This document shows positions 36,698-44,630 of a DNA stretch of 64,000 nucleotides, one piece after another. Source of the DNA: Massilia sp. 9I (GTDB taxonomy: Bacteria > Pseudomonadota > Gammaproteobacteria > Burkholderiales > Burkholderiaceae_D); contig NZ_LR733275.1 in assembly GCF_902506415.1 (NCBI RefSeq), positions 3,753,856-3,817,855 of the forward strand, in the 5' to 3' direction. The notes under the pieces are model-generated. The model had not been told where the DNA came from and made no database searches. It saw only the letters and a program-made list of their open reading frames with translations. Position 1 is the first letter of the stretch. Each line of letters starts with the position of its first letter. The position numbers and the translations under genes are program-made.

Positions 36698-38587
36698 ATG
36701 AATCGCTATCCCGTCTGGAAATATCTACTGATCGCCATCGCGCTCCTGCTGGGTGCGTTGTACACGGCGCCGAACTACTTCGGCGAATCGCCGGCACTGC
36801 AGGTCACCACCGGTAAATCGACGGTCAATATCACCAGCGCCACCGTCGGCCTGGTCGAGGATGCGCTCAAGCGCAACGGCGTTCCGGCCACCGCGGTCGG
36901 CCTGGAAGGCACCGGCAACACCACCTCGGTGCGGGCGCGCTTCGCGAGCACCGACGCCCAGTTCAAGGCCAAGCTGGCCCTGGAACGCGACCTCAACCGC
37001 GATCCGCAAGATCCCGATTACATCGTCACCGTCAACCTGGCCAAGAACACGCCCCACTGGATGGAGGCGATCAACGCCAAGCCCATGAACCTGGGCCTGG
37101 ACTTGCGCGGCGGCGTCCACTTCCTGCTGCAGGTCGATGCCAAGGCCGTGCTCGACACCCGGGTGAAGGGCGTGCAGGCCAGCGTGCGCAGCCAGCTGCG
37201 CGACAAGAACATCCGCCACGCCGGCATCGAGCGCGTCGGCAACGCCGTCGAAGTGCGCTTCCGCGACGCCGAGACCCGTGCCCAGGCGCGCGCCGCGCTG
37301 GCCGCGCAATTCCAGGACCTGAACTTCGCCGAAGCCGCCGACGGCGCCGACCTGAAGCTGATCGCCACCATGAAGCCGGCCGCGCTCACCCGCACCGTCG
37401 AAGAGGGCGTGAACCAGAACATCGCCACCCTGTCCAAGCGCATCAACGAACTGGGCACCACCGAGCCGCTGATCCAGCGCCAGGGCGCCGACCGCATCAT
37501 CGTCCAGCTGCCGGGCGTGCAGGACGTGGCGCGCGCCAAGGACATCATCGGCCGCACCGCCACCCTGGAACTGCGCATGGTCGATTCGACCGTGACCCCG
37601 GGCACCGAACTGACCGCCGCCATCCCGCTGAACTCGGAACTGTTCACCGAAGGCCGCGGCGCGCCGATCGTGGTGTCGAAAGACATCATCCTGACCGGCG
37701 ACTACATCTCGAACGCCGTCGCCAGCTTCGACTCGAACCAGCAGCCGGCCGTCTCGCTCGACCTGAACGGCGACGGCGGCCGCCGCATCCGCCAGGCCAC
37801 CCGCGACAACGTCGGCAAGCGCATGGCAATCCTGCTGAAGGAAAAGGGCAAGTACAACGTGCTGTCGGCCCCGACCATCCAGAGCGAACTCGGCTCGACC
37901 TTCCAGATCACCAACATGGGCACCTCGGCCGACGCCAACGAACTGGCGCTGCTGCTGCGCTCGGGCGCGCTGTCGGCGCCGATGGAATTCATCGAGGAAC
38001 GCGTGATCGGCCCGCAGCTGGGCGCCGAGAACATCTCGCGCGGCCTGCACTCGACCGTGTGGGGCTTCGTGGCGATCGCGGCGTTCATGATCATCTACTA
38101 CCACCTGGTGGGCTTCATCAGCGCGCTGGCGCTGGCGGCCAACGTGCTGTTCCTGCTGGCCCTGCTGTCGATGATGCAAATCACCTTGACCCTGCCGGGT
38201 ATCGCGGCAATCGCGCTGGCGCTCGGTATGGCAATTGACGCCAACGTGCTGATCAACGAGCGCATCCGCGAGGAGCTGCGCGCGGGCGCGCCGCCGCAGA
38301 TGGCGATCAACGCCGGCTTCAAGCATGCGTGGGACACCATTTTCGACTCCAACGTCACCACCCTGATCGTCGGCCTGGCGCTGCTGATCTTCGGTTCCGG
38401 TGCGATCCGCGGCTTCGCCGTGGTGCACTGCCTGGGCATCCTGACCTCGATGTTCTCGGCCGTGTTCGTGGCCCGCGGCATGATGAATCTCTGGTACGGC
38501 CGCAAGAAGAAACTGACCCACATCTCGATCGGCACGGTCTGGAAAGACGGTTTTACGCCTAACCAGCAACAAGCGACTCAGGAATAA
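36698..38587 (+). CDS. secD: Protein translocase subunit SecD
   Basis: A 629-residue inner-membrane protein that, with SecF, uses the proton gradient to pull exported proteins out of the Sec channel. The N-terminal helix begins MNRYPVWKYLLIAIA. The P1 periplasmic domain includes the family motif LGLDLRGGVHFLLQVD. Five more helices occur in the C-terminal third, with ALALGMAIDANVLINERIREE. The ATG at 36698 is preferred over a GTG nine codons earlier on family length. secF starts two bases after its stop. Confidence 0.96.
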   Translation: MNRYPVWKYLLIAIALLLGALYTAPNYFGESPALQVTTGKSTVNITSATVGLVEDALKRNGVPATAVGLEGTGNTTSVRARFASTDAQFKAKLALERDLNRDPQDPDYIVTVNLAKNTPHWMEAINAKPMNLGLDLRGGVHFLLQVDAKAVLDTRVKGVQASVRSQLRDKNIRHAGIERVGNAVEVRFRDAETRAQARAALAAQFQDLNFAEAADGADLKLIATMKPAALTRTVEEGVNQNIATLSKRINELGTTEPLIQRQGADRIIVQLPGVQDVARAKDIIGRTATLELRMVDSTVTPGTELTAAIPLNSELFTEGRGAPIVVSKDIILTGDYISNAVASFDSNQQPAVSLDLNGDGGRRIRQATRDNVGKRMAILLKEKGKYNVLSAPTIQSELGSTFQITNMGTSADANELALLLRSGALSAPMEFIEERVIGPQLGAENISRGLHSTVWGFVAIAAFMIIYYHLVGFISALALAANVLFLLALLSMMQITLTLPGIAAIALALGMAIDANVLINERIREELRAGAPPQMAINAGFKHAWDTIFDSNVTTLIVGLALLIFGSGAIRGFAVVHCLGILTSMFSAVFVARGMMNLWYGRKKKLTHISIGTVWKDGFTPNQQQATQE

Positions 38588-38589
38588 AG

Positions 38590-39612
38590 ATGGAATTTTT
38601 CAAGATCAAACGGGACATCCCGTTCATGCGCCACGCGCTGATCCTCAATGTGATCTCCGTGGTGACCTTCCTGGCGGCCGTGTTCTTCCTGTGGCACAAG
38701 GGCCTGCACTGGTCGGTCGAGTTCACCGGCGGCACCGTGATGGAGCTGCACTACCCGCATGCCGCGGACCAGGAAAAGATCCGCAACACGCTGCGCACCA
38801 TCGGCTACGAAGCGCCTGAAGTGACCAGCTTTGGCACCGCCCAGGGCGTGCTGCTGCGCCTGCCGATCCTCGCGGGCCAGGCCCAGACCGGCGCCTCGAC
38901 CCAGGTATTCAACGCCATCTGCGCGTCCGAACAGGGCGCGCCGAAGGTCACCCAGGTCACCACCGACAAGGGCCAGACCGTCAACCGCACCAGCTGCGTC
39001 AACGCGGCCGGCCAGGAAGTGGTCAGCCTGCAGCGTGTCGAAGCGGTCGGCGCGGCGGTCGGCGACGAACTGGCCCAGAACGGCCTGAACGCACTCCTGA
39101 TGGTGATCATCGGCGTGGTCGCCTACCTGGCGATCCGCTTCGAGTGGAAGTTCGCGGTCGCGGCGATCATCGCCAACCTGCACGACGTCGTCATCATCCT
39201 GGGCTTCTTCGCCTTCTTCGAGCTGGAATTCTCGCTGACGGTGCTGGCGGCGATCCTGGCGGTGCTGGGCTACTCGGTCAACGAATCGGTCGTCATCTTC
39301 GACCGGATCCGCGAAATGTTCCGCAAGCAGCGCAAGATGACGGTACCCCAGGTGATCGACCATGCGATCACCAGCACCATCTCGCGTACCATCATCACCC
39401 ACGGTTCGACCCAGATGATGGTGCTGTCGATGCTGTTCTTCGGCGGCCACGCGTTGCACAACTTCGCGATCGCGCTGACCATCGGTATCTGCTTCGGCAT
39501 CTACTCGTCGGTGTTCGTCGCCGCTGCGCTGGCCATGTGGCTGGGCGTCAAGCGCGAAGACCTGATCAAGCCGGTCAAGGAAAAAGACGAGACCGACGGC
39601 GCCGTGGTCTGA
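38590..39612 (+). CDS. secF: Protein translocase subunit SecF
   Basis: A 340-residue partner of SecD. It has six membrane helices, the periplasmic WSVEFTGGTVMEL motif near residue 41, and the C-terminal YSVNESVVIFDRIRE and ISRTIITHGSTQ segments typical of SecF. The gap to secD is two bases, so they are translated together. A strong terminator ends the operon after the stop. Confidence 0.96.
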   Translation: MEFFKIKRDIPFMRHALILNVISVVTFLAAVFFLWHKGLHWSVEFTGGTVMELHYPHAADQEKIRNTLRTIGYEAPEVTSFGTAQGVLLRLPILAGQAQTGASTQVFNAICASEQGAPKVTQVTTDKGQTVNRTSCVNAAGQEVVSLQRVEAVGAAVGDELAQNGLNALLMVIIGVVAYLAIRFEWKFAVAAIIANLHDVVIILGFFAFFELEFSLTVLAAILAVLGYSVNESVVIFDRIREMFRKQRKMTVPQVIDHAITSTISRTIITHGSTQMMVLSMLFFGGHALHNFAIALTIGICFGIYSSVFVAAALAMWLGVKREDLIKPVKEKDETDGAVV

Positions 39613-39626
39613 CACCCGTCCGTGTC

Positions 39627-39665
39627 AAAAATGCCGCCCCGGCCCCTGCCGCGGCGGCATTTTTT
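39627..39665 (+). terminator. Terminator of the yajC-secD-secF operon
   Basis: AAAAATGCCGCC (39627-39638) pairs with GGCGGCATTTTT (39653 onward), ending in a run of T. It lies about 15 bases after the secF stop. Confidence 0.92.
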
Positions 39666-39704
39666 ACATCCAGATCAAACGGATGTGACATTTTGGCTGT
39701 TTAT

Positions 39705-39746
39705 GTGGGGTAACGCACAGAGCGCTACAGGGGCGGTCCCTATAGT
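39705..39746 (+). promoter_or_regulatory. Promoter of small RNA copy 1
   Basis: A -10 hexamer TATAGT lies at 39741-39746, six bases before the conserved RNA start. Upstream ACGCAC at 39713-39718 lies exactly 22 bases before the -10, the same distance as GCGCAC in the other two copies; GTG at 39705 also lines up. No standard TTGACA -35 is seen, so the conserved box may replace it or bind a regulator. Confidence 0.6.
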
Positions 39747-39752
39747 GGACCT

Positions 39753-39817
39753 GTCTCTTTCAGGACATCCCTAGTTTTGGACTTCACCCGCTCCCCAACC
39801 GGAGCGGGTTTTTTTTT
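39753..39817 (+). ncRNA. Small RNA family, copy 1 (~65 nt)
   Basis: A short predicted RNA starting at G39753, with an invariant 32-base core (39753-39784) that contains CAGGACATCCCTAGTTTTGG. It ends in a terminator hairpin CCCGCTCC/GGAGCGGG (39787-39808) and nine T residues. The core is identical in copies 2 and 3, while stems and spacers vary, which argues for a functional RNA rather than a protein. The T tail and hairpin fit Hfq-binding RNAs. It lies on the plus strand just past the minus-strand oxidase stop at 39832. Targets and function are unknown. Confidence 0.75.
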
Positions 39818-39831
39818 GCCCCGGCCGCTTC

Positions 39832-41244
39832 TTACAGGTAACTGGCCCACAGTTCATTGCTGAAACGCTGCTGTGGATCCACGCTACGTTTGAGCTGGCG
39901 CAAGCTTCCGACTTCCGGATAGGCCCGCTCGAACTGGCTGCGGGTGGCATGCAGCTGGTAGGGCAGGTAGTAGCGCCCGCCGAAGGCGAGCGCGGTCTCG
40001 ATCATCTCACGGGTCCAGTCGCCGGTCTTGCGCCGGGCGTCCAGGTGGGTGCGCTGCTTGTAATAGACCACGCAGGAAAACACCTCTTCCTTGGCCCAGG
40101 GCAGCAGCGCCGTGTGGTCGGCCGGCGAGTGGCGCACCGAGACGTTCAGAACTTGGGCATCGTGTTTCCGGATCACCGCCGCCATCGCACGTGCATAGGC
40201 GGTGAAGTGGCGTACCGGCACAAAGTATTCCTGCAGCACGTAGGTCGACATGCGGCGCGTGCGCGGTTCCAGTTCCGCGACGTCCCGGCTGGCCTCGTGG
40301 TTGCGCCATTTGACGGCAGGGCGTGCGAGGAGCAGCGGATGAATCAGCTTGCTGCGCAGCAGGTCGCCGCGCGGCAGTTCGGTCATGGCGAACACGGCGT
40401 TCTGCTCGAGTCCATAGGACTGGCCACGCGGCACCAGCCGGGCCGGCTCGGTCAGCGCCTTGCCGGTGCGGCGCCAGGACACCGCGACCGGTGCATCGAA
40501 CAGCGGCGGCAGCAGGTCGGCGTTGTGGAACACGCAGTCGCCCCGTTCGGCCAGGCGCTGGAACCAGGCGGCATAGTCGTCCAGCGCGACCGCATCGACG
40601 CTCCGCTCGATGCGCGTGTTTTGCGCCAGATCAAGCTCGACCTCGGTGATCACGCCAATGGCGCCATAGCCGCCCGCGGCGGCGCGGAACAGCTCGGCGT
40701 TATGGGCGCGCGTCGCTTCCACCACCGAACCGTCGGCCAGCACCAGCTGCAGGGCGCGCACCGAATTCACCACGGGTCCGTTGCCGACGTAGCGCCCGTG
40801 GGCATTCACGGACACCGCCCCGCCGACGGTGAAGTTCGCATAGCTCTGCATGGTATGCACCGCCAGGCCCAGCGGATCGAGCGCATCCTGCAATTCGCGC
40901 CAGCGCATGCCGGCCTGGACGCGGGCCACGCGCGCTTGCGGGTCGAGGCGCAGCAATCGGTTCATGCCGCGCATGTCGAGGTGCAGCCCGCCGCGGATCG
41001 CGACCTGGCCGCCCATGCTGTAGCGACCGCCGCCAACGGCGATCTTCCCGGGCCAGTCGCGCACGGCCTGCGCCACCTCCTGCGTGGTGCCGGGCGCCAC
41101 CACGCGGGCAACTTCCACCGGATACAGCCCGGTAAGGTTCGGGACGAGGATGACGGGTGCGGCCAGGGCCGGCAGGGGCGGCAGGGTCAGCAGGCCTGCC
41201 CCGGCCATGGCCTGAACCAGGAAACGGCGGCGTGATGGGTGCAT
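39832..41244 (-). CDS. Exported FAD-binding oxidase (lactone oxidase-like)
   Basis: A 470-residue flavoprotein of the VAO/PCMH family, most like aldonolactone oxidases (D-arabinono-1,4-lactone / gulonolactone oxidases). The start at 41244 gives a twin-arginine signal, MHPSRRRFLVQAMAGAGLL, so folded protein with FAD is exported. The FAD domain has VGGGRYSMGGQ, MRWRELQDALDPLGLAV and NFTVGGAVSVNAHGR; a typical C-terminal ALO domain follows, ending QRFSNELWASYL. It lies between copies of a small RNA family, which read in the opposite direction. The substrate is unknown. Confidence 0.82.
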   Translation of the reverse strand: MHPSRRRFLVQAMAGAGLLTLPPLPALAAPVILVPNLTGLYPVEVARVVAPGTTQEVAQAVRDWPGKIAVGGGRYSMGGQVAIRGGLHLDMRGMNRLLRLDPQARVARVQAGMRWRELQDALDPLGLAVHTMQSYANFTVGGAVSVNAHGRYVGNGPVVNSVRALQLVLADGSVVEATRAHNAELFRAAAGGYGAIGVITEVELDLAQNTRIERSVDAVALDDYAAWFQRLAERGDCVFHNADLLPPLFDAPVAVSWRRTGKALTEPARLVPRGQSYGLEQNAVFAMTELPRGDLLRSKLIHPLLLARPAVKWRNHEASRDVAELEPRTRRMSTYVLQEYFVPVRHFTAYARAMAAVIRKHDAQVLNVSVRHSPADHTALLPWAKEEVFSCVVYYKQRTHLDARRKTGDWTREMIETALAFGGRYYLPYQLHATRSQFERAYPEVGSLRQLKRSVDPQQRFSNELWASYL

Positions 41245-41363
41245 GGTGCGAAGAGAGCGTTGTCGGACTTGCAGCTTCCGGCGAAACCTCCCGTCCTGCC
41301 AAGGCATTCCCGCAGCGGTAGCACTGCCCGATACCTTGCGTATCAAAGAAAAGTGCCGCCAAA

Positions 41364-41405
41364 GTGAATCAGCGCACCGAGCGCGCCCGGCGCAGGACCT
41401 ATAGT
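41364..41405 (+). promoter_or_regulatory. Promoter of small RNA copy 2
   Basis: GTGAATCAGCGCAC at 41364-41377 is identical to the block before copy 3. The -10 TATAGT is at 41400-41405, 22 bases after GCGCAC, and the RNA would begin six bases on at G41412. Confidence 0.6.
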
Positions 41406-41411
41406 GGAACC

Positions 41412-41473
41412 GTCTCTTTCAGGACATCCCTAGTTTTGGACTTCACCCGCTCCCATCGAGCGGGTTTTTTTTT
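41412..41473 (+). ncRNA. Small RNA family, copy 2 (~62 nt)
   Basis: The same 32-base core as copy 1 (41412-41443), then a terminator stem CCCGCTC/GAGCGGG (41446-41464) and nine T residues to 41473. It reads away from the divergent oxidase gene and lies 126 bases before copy 3. The oxidase start (41244) is on the other side. Confidence 0.75.
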
Positions 41474-41489
41474 GCACTGTCTGTGCTGT

Positions 41490-41531
41490 GTGAATCAGCG
41501 CACGGAAGCGGACTGGAGCGAGCCTTATAGT
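41490..41531 (+). promoter_or_regulatory. Promoter of small RNA copy 3
   Basis: The block GTGAATCAGCGCAC (41490-41503) recurs here, again 22 bases before TATAGT at 41526-41531. The intervening sequence differs from copy 2, so the box and the spacing are what is kept. Confidence 0.6.
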
Positions 41532-41537
41532 GGAAGC

Positions 41538-41600
41538 GTCTCTTTCAGGACATCCCTAGTTTTGGACTTTGCCCGCTTCTATCAAGCGGGCATTTTTTTT
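41538..41600 (+). ncRNA. Small RNA family, copy 3 (~63 nt)
   Basis: The core at 41538-41569 is identical to copies 1 and 2. The terminator stem here is GCCCGCTT/AAGCGGGC (41571-41591): both arms changed together relative to copies 1 and 2, which is compensating variation. Eight T residues end at 41600, 15 bases from the converging HDOD stop. Confidence 0.75.
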
Positions 41601-41615
41601 GTCCAAACGGTCACA

Positions 41616-42449
41616 TCAGAGCAGGGCGGCGGTGAGGCTCTTCACTTCCTCGGCGGATTCCGCCAGCACCTGGGCCAGGGTGCCTTCGCCCACGGTAAAG
41701 TCGATGGTGGCGGCCGAGTCCATCGTGCTGGCGCCGGGGCGCTCGTGCAGCGGAGAAGGGAAGGGGGCCAGATCCTTGGCCAGCAGCAGGGTGTCGCCCA
41801 GGGTTTCCGGCGGCAGCGCGCGCATGCCGTTCCACAGCGCTTCGATTGCGCCCATCACCGGCACCGGCACGCCTAGCTTGAGCAGCACGCCGCGGCCGAT
41901 CGCCACTTCGCCATGCTCGATCCACTCGTCGGCGCAGTCATCCACCAGGCCAGGGAATTCCTCGGCGCGCGACAACAGATAGAAGCCGCCGACTTCGTGC
42001 ACGATGCCGGCGAACAACGCAGTTTCCGGATCGACGAAGGAGACGCGGCGCGCGATGACCTGAGCCAGCGCGGCCACGTGGGCGGAGTGGATCCACAGGG
42101 CGTCGGCCTTGGCGCGCAGGCCGGGGTCGACGATCTCGCTGGCCAGCTGGCGCACGATGACCGAAGCGGCCAGGGCGCCGAGGGTGCGGAAACCGACCCG
42201 CTGCACGGCCGCGCGGACGTTGGTGACGTCGTGGCCGGCACGGTTGTAGGCCACCGAATTGGCGATCGCCACGGTGCGCGCGGCGAGCAGGGGCTCGGCC
42301 TGCACCAGGCGCGCCGCCATCTCGGTATGACAGTCGGGCTCGCCGAGGGCGCGTTGCAGCTTGAGCGTCGCGTCGACGTTCGTTGGGAAGCTGAGCTCGC
42401 CACGGCTTGCCTCGGCGGCGATGCTCTTGAGGGCAGTGAGTCGGTCCAT
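41616..42449 (-). CDS. HDOD domain protein
   Basis: A 277-residue cytosolic protein with an HDOD domain covering about residues 15-215: SFPTNVDATLKLQRAL, SVAYNRAGHDVTNVRAAVQRVGFRTL and FAGIVHEVGGFYLLS. HDOD lacks the full HD phosphohydrolase metal site and is linked to signalling, motility and stress, often with other signalling domains; here it stands alone. TATAAT lies about 12 bases before the ATG on the minus strand, so the leader would be very short. Copy 3 of the small RNA ends just beyond its stop on the opposite strand. Confidence 0.85.
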   Translation of the reverse strand: MDRLTALKSIAAEASRGELSFPTNVDATLKLQRALGEPDCHTEMAARLVQAEPLLAARTVAIANSVAYNRAGHDVTNVRAAVQRVGFRTLGALAASVIVRQLASEIVDPGLRAKADALWIHSAHVAALAQVIARRVSFVDPETALFAGIVHEVGGFYLLSRAEEFPGLVDDCADEWIEHGEVAIGRGVLLKLGVPVPVMGAIEALWNGMRALPPETLGDTLLLAKDLAPFPSPLHERPGASTMDSAATIDFTVGEGTLAQVLAESAEEVKSLTAALL

Positions 42450-42526
42450 TCGAAAAATTATACCCTTATCGCCTCCTGCAAAAAGGAGGAATTTCTCTAA
42501 GGAATTATTTGACGCTTGGGAAAGGT

Positions 42527-42808
42527 TCAGGGCTCGCCGAAGATGGCGTCGCAGCCTTCCTTCTGTTCCTCAAGGTCCTGCAGCTCATCGACCAGGCCGA
42601 GGTCGAGCAGCTCTTCGGTGGCGTTCATGAAGCTGTTGAGCTTGGTTGCGCCGATGAGGCGGTAGATCTCGCCGGCCTCGTTGCGCACGCCGATCAGCAT
42701 GGCTTCCTGCCTGACTTCGTCCAATGGGGCGACATCGAGCAGGATGTTGCCGATGATGTGCTTGTCGAAATGGGCAGGCTTCTTGCCTTCGATCAGGGAT
42801 GTTTTCAA
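42527..42808 (-). CDS. Small conserved-looking protein coupled to MarR, unknown function
   Basis: A 93-residue cytosolic protein with no recognised family, acidic near the end (ELLDLGLVDELQDLEEQKEG). The start is TTG at 42808: AAAGGAA stands six bases before it, and the TTGA overlaps the stop of the marR-like gene (42805-42807), a typical coupling. The open frame does extend further upstream but only as antisense of other genes. Because it is co-translated with a MarR regulator it may be controlled with it; its role is unknown. Confidence 0.65.
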   Translation of the reverse strand: MKTSLIEGKKPAHFDKHIIGNILLDVAPLDEVRQEAMLIGVRNEAGEIYRLIGATKLNSFMNATEELLDLGLVDELQDLEEQKEGCDAIFGEP

Positions 42809-43269
42809 GGCAGTTCCTTTGCTTGTGGTGAGTGGGGAGGAACGCCGGCCGCGATCTCGTCGCGCAGCCTGCGCAGCACGTTTTCCAGCGCGTCGAAATC
42901 GGCATCGCCATACTGCGTGAACAACTGCTTGCCGCGCGCTACGACCTGCGGGAACACGGTGCCGAACACCTCCTCGCCGGGGGGTGTCAGGCGCACGAAG
43001 AAGGAGCGCTTGTCGTCGCTGCTCTGTTCGCGCAGCACCAGGCCCTTCTGTTCCAGCCGGTCGATCACGCCGGTCAGCGTGCCCTTGGTGATCAGGGTGC
43101 GCTCGCCGAGTTCCTTGTAGCTCATGCCGGGTGTATTGCCCAGCGTGGCAATGATATCGAACTGGGCGTGCGTCAGCCCGTGCTGGCGCACCGATTCGCC
43201 GGAAAAACGCTCGAAGCCTTGCATGCATTCGGCCAGCAGCCGGACACTCTTTAAATATCGTTCCCCCAT
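42805..43269 (-). CDS. MarR family transcriptional regulator
   Basis: A 154-residue winged-helix regulator. LTHAQFDIIATLGNTPGMSYKELGERTLITKGTLTGVIDRLEQKGLVLRE is the helix-turn-helix region, and SSDDKRSFFVRLTPPGEEVF the beta-hairpin wing. MarR proteins are dimers that usually repress transport or stress genes and respond to phenolic or oxidant ligands. TATAAT lies 11 bases before the ATG on the minus strand. It shares its stop with the start of the small downstream gene and diverges from the argR-like gene. Confidence 0.9.
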   Translation of the reverse strand: MGERYLKSVRLLAECMQGFERFSGESVRQHGLTHAQFDIIATLGNTPGMSYKELGERTLITKGTLTGVIDRLEQKGLVLREQSSDDKRSFFVRLTPPGEEVFGTVFPQVVARGKQLFTQYGDADFDALENVLRRLRDEIAAGVPPHSPQAKELP

Positions 43270-43396
43270 GGGGCAGGATTATAGCTGGCCGCCGGCTTTG
43301 ACGGATTGACATGTGCGGCGGGCGGAGCAGCAGGAAATGGACTCCGATGTTCTCCGGTATGATGTCGGGCCATGCGACCCGCCTCCATCCGCCCCG

Positions 43397-44338
43397 ATGC
43401 AGCCTGCTGACCTGTCCCAACTGGCACAGGAGCGGCCGCTGCGCGTGCTGCTGGTGAATGCGGGCGAGCCGGACATGCTGACCTGGTCCGGCCTGGTGCA
43501 GCCGCTGCGCCTGGCCGCCAAGCTGCTCGGTCCGGAGCTGCTGCACGTCGACGTGCGCAGTCCTGACAAGTTCAGCGCCGACGCCGGCCGCCACTGGCAC
43601 CTGGTGCTGCTGGTGGCCGACGAGGCCGAAGCCGCGTTGAAGCCCGCGAACTGCCGCGCCCTGGTCGAGCGCTGCCGCGCCGCGCCGTTCTGGGGCGGCG
43701 TCGGCGCCGGCGTGCTGTGGCTGGCCGATGCCGGCGCCCTGCACGGCGTGCGCACCGCGCTGCCCTGGGCGCTGTATCCCGACACCAATGCGCTGGCCGA
43801 GCAGGCCCTGTTCACGCCCAATCTCTACGAATTCGACCGCAACCGCCTGACCTGCTGCGGCGGCGCGGCCAGTATCGACTTCGCCCTGACCCTGGTCGAA
43901 ACGATCTTCGGCGCCACGGTACAGGCCCAGGTGAAGGAAATCCTGTGCATCGACCGCGTGCGCGGCAAGGACGAGCGCCAGCGGGTGGCGCTGCAGGCCC
44001 GCTTCGGCACCCTGCAGCCGAAGCTGACCGAGGCCGTGGCCTTGATGGAAGCCAACATCGAAGAACCCCTGTCCACCGACGAGATCGCCGGGCTGGCGGG
44101 CATCTCGCGGCGCCAGCTGGAACGCCTGTTCAAGCAATACCTCGGCAGCCTGCCCTCGCGCTATTACCTCGAACTGCGCCTGCAACGGGCGCGCAAGTTG
44201 CTGCTCGAGACCAATTACTCGATCGTGCAGGTGGGTTTGATGTGCGGCTTCTCGTCCGGTTCGCACTTTTCGACCGCATTCGGTGCGCTGTTCGGCAACA
44301 CGCCGCGCGAGGAACGGCAGCGCAAGCTGGGGCAGTAG
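43397..44338 (+). CDS. argR: AraC/GlxA-type arginine-responsive regulator, ArgR
   Basis: A 313-residue regulator with an N-terminal DJ-1/PfpI (GATase1-like) domain and a C-terminal AraC helix-turn-helix pair. The segment PKLTEAVALMEANIEEPLST, then SRRQLERLFKQYLGSLPSRYYLELRL, closely recalls Pseudomonas ArgR, an AraC-type activator of arginine catabolism (not the E. coli ArgR repressor). It lies just upstream of the AST genes, and an ArgR-like operator precedes astC. Several in-frame starts exist; ATG 43397 places the first strand (RPLRVLLV) about where it starts in ArgR, but 43337 is possible. Confidence 0.87.
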   Translation: MQPADLSQLAQERPLRVLLVNAGEPDMLTWSGLVQPLRLAAKLLGPELLHVDVRSPDKFSADAGRHWHLVLLVADEAEAALKPANCRALVERCRAAPFWGGVGAGVLWLADAGALHGVRTALPWALYPDTNALAEQALFTPNLYEFDRNRLTCCGGAASIDFALTLVETIFGATVQAQVKEILCIDRVRGKDERQRVALQARFGTLQPKLTEAVALMEANIEEPLSTDEIAGLAGISRRQLERLFKQYLGSLPSRYYLELRLQRARKLLLETNYSIVQVGLMCGFSSGSHFSTAFGALFGNTPREERQRKLGQ

Positions 44339-44345
44339 TCGTCGC

Positions 44346-44470
44346 ACGTCATCCCGGCGAAGGCCGGGATCCAATTCCTCGGCAACGTGAGAGCTCAAGC
44401 AGTACCTAATAGCAGGCAAAATTGGCCGGAACAATGCCTGTGGCATTGTTCCGGCCTGCGCCGGAACGGC
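44346..44470. repeat. REP-like pair between argR and astC
   Basis: CGTCATCCCGGCGAAGGCC at 44347 with CCGGGATCCAATTCC is the dispersed element also found near 17023 and 21046. A second, inverted and enlarged unit at 44417-44470 has AAAATTGGCCGGAACAATGC and then a mirror TGGCATTGTTCCGGCC. It lies before the astC promoter and could separate argR and astC transcripts. Confidence 0.78.
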
Positions 44471-44527
44471 GTTGGTTAGGCTGCTTGTAATTCACGCAAT
44501 ATTTCTCCGACTAAAAACGAAAATCCC

Positions 44528-44570
44528 TGTCGCACTTCTGCAAGAACTTGTCAGGTAGCGTTTCTATAAT
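44528..44570 (+). promoter_or_regulatory. ArgR-like operator and astC promoter
   Basis: TGTCGC at 44528-44533 is followed by eight bases, AA at 44542-44543 and five bases, then exactly 21 bases from the first half-site comes TGTCAG at 44549. This matches the tandem half-sites TGTCGC-N8-AA-N5 reported for Pseudomonas ArgR. The -10 TATAAT is at 44565-44570, and the -35 place (AAGAAC) is poor, as expected of an activated promoter. GAGGAAG then precedes astC at 44631. Confidence 0.72.
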
Positions 44571-44630
44571 GGTTCGATCCTGCGCGGCATTTCGCCCCCG
44601 CACAACCGACTTATAGATGAGGAAGAAGCC

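Noticed and set aside
39753-41600. Repeated core as a CRISPR array or insertion-sequence end
   Set aside because: Only three units, with unequal spacing, each with its own terminator and promoter-like box; no cas or transposase gene is near.
42809-44446. Upstream extension of the small marR-coupled gene
   Set aside because: It runs antisense through argR and the REP elements; the TTG at 42808 has a binding site and a stop overlap.
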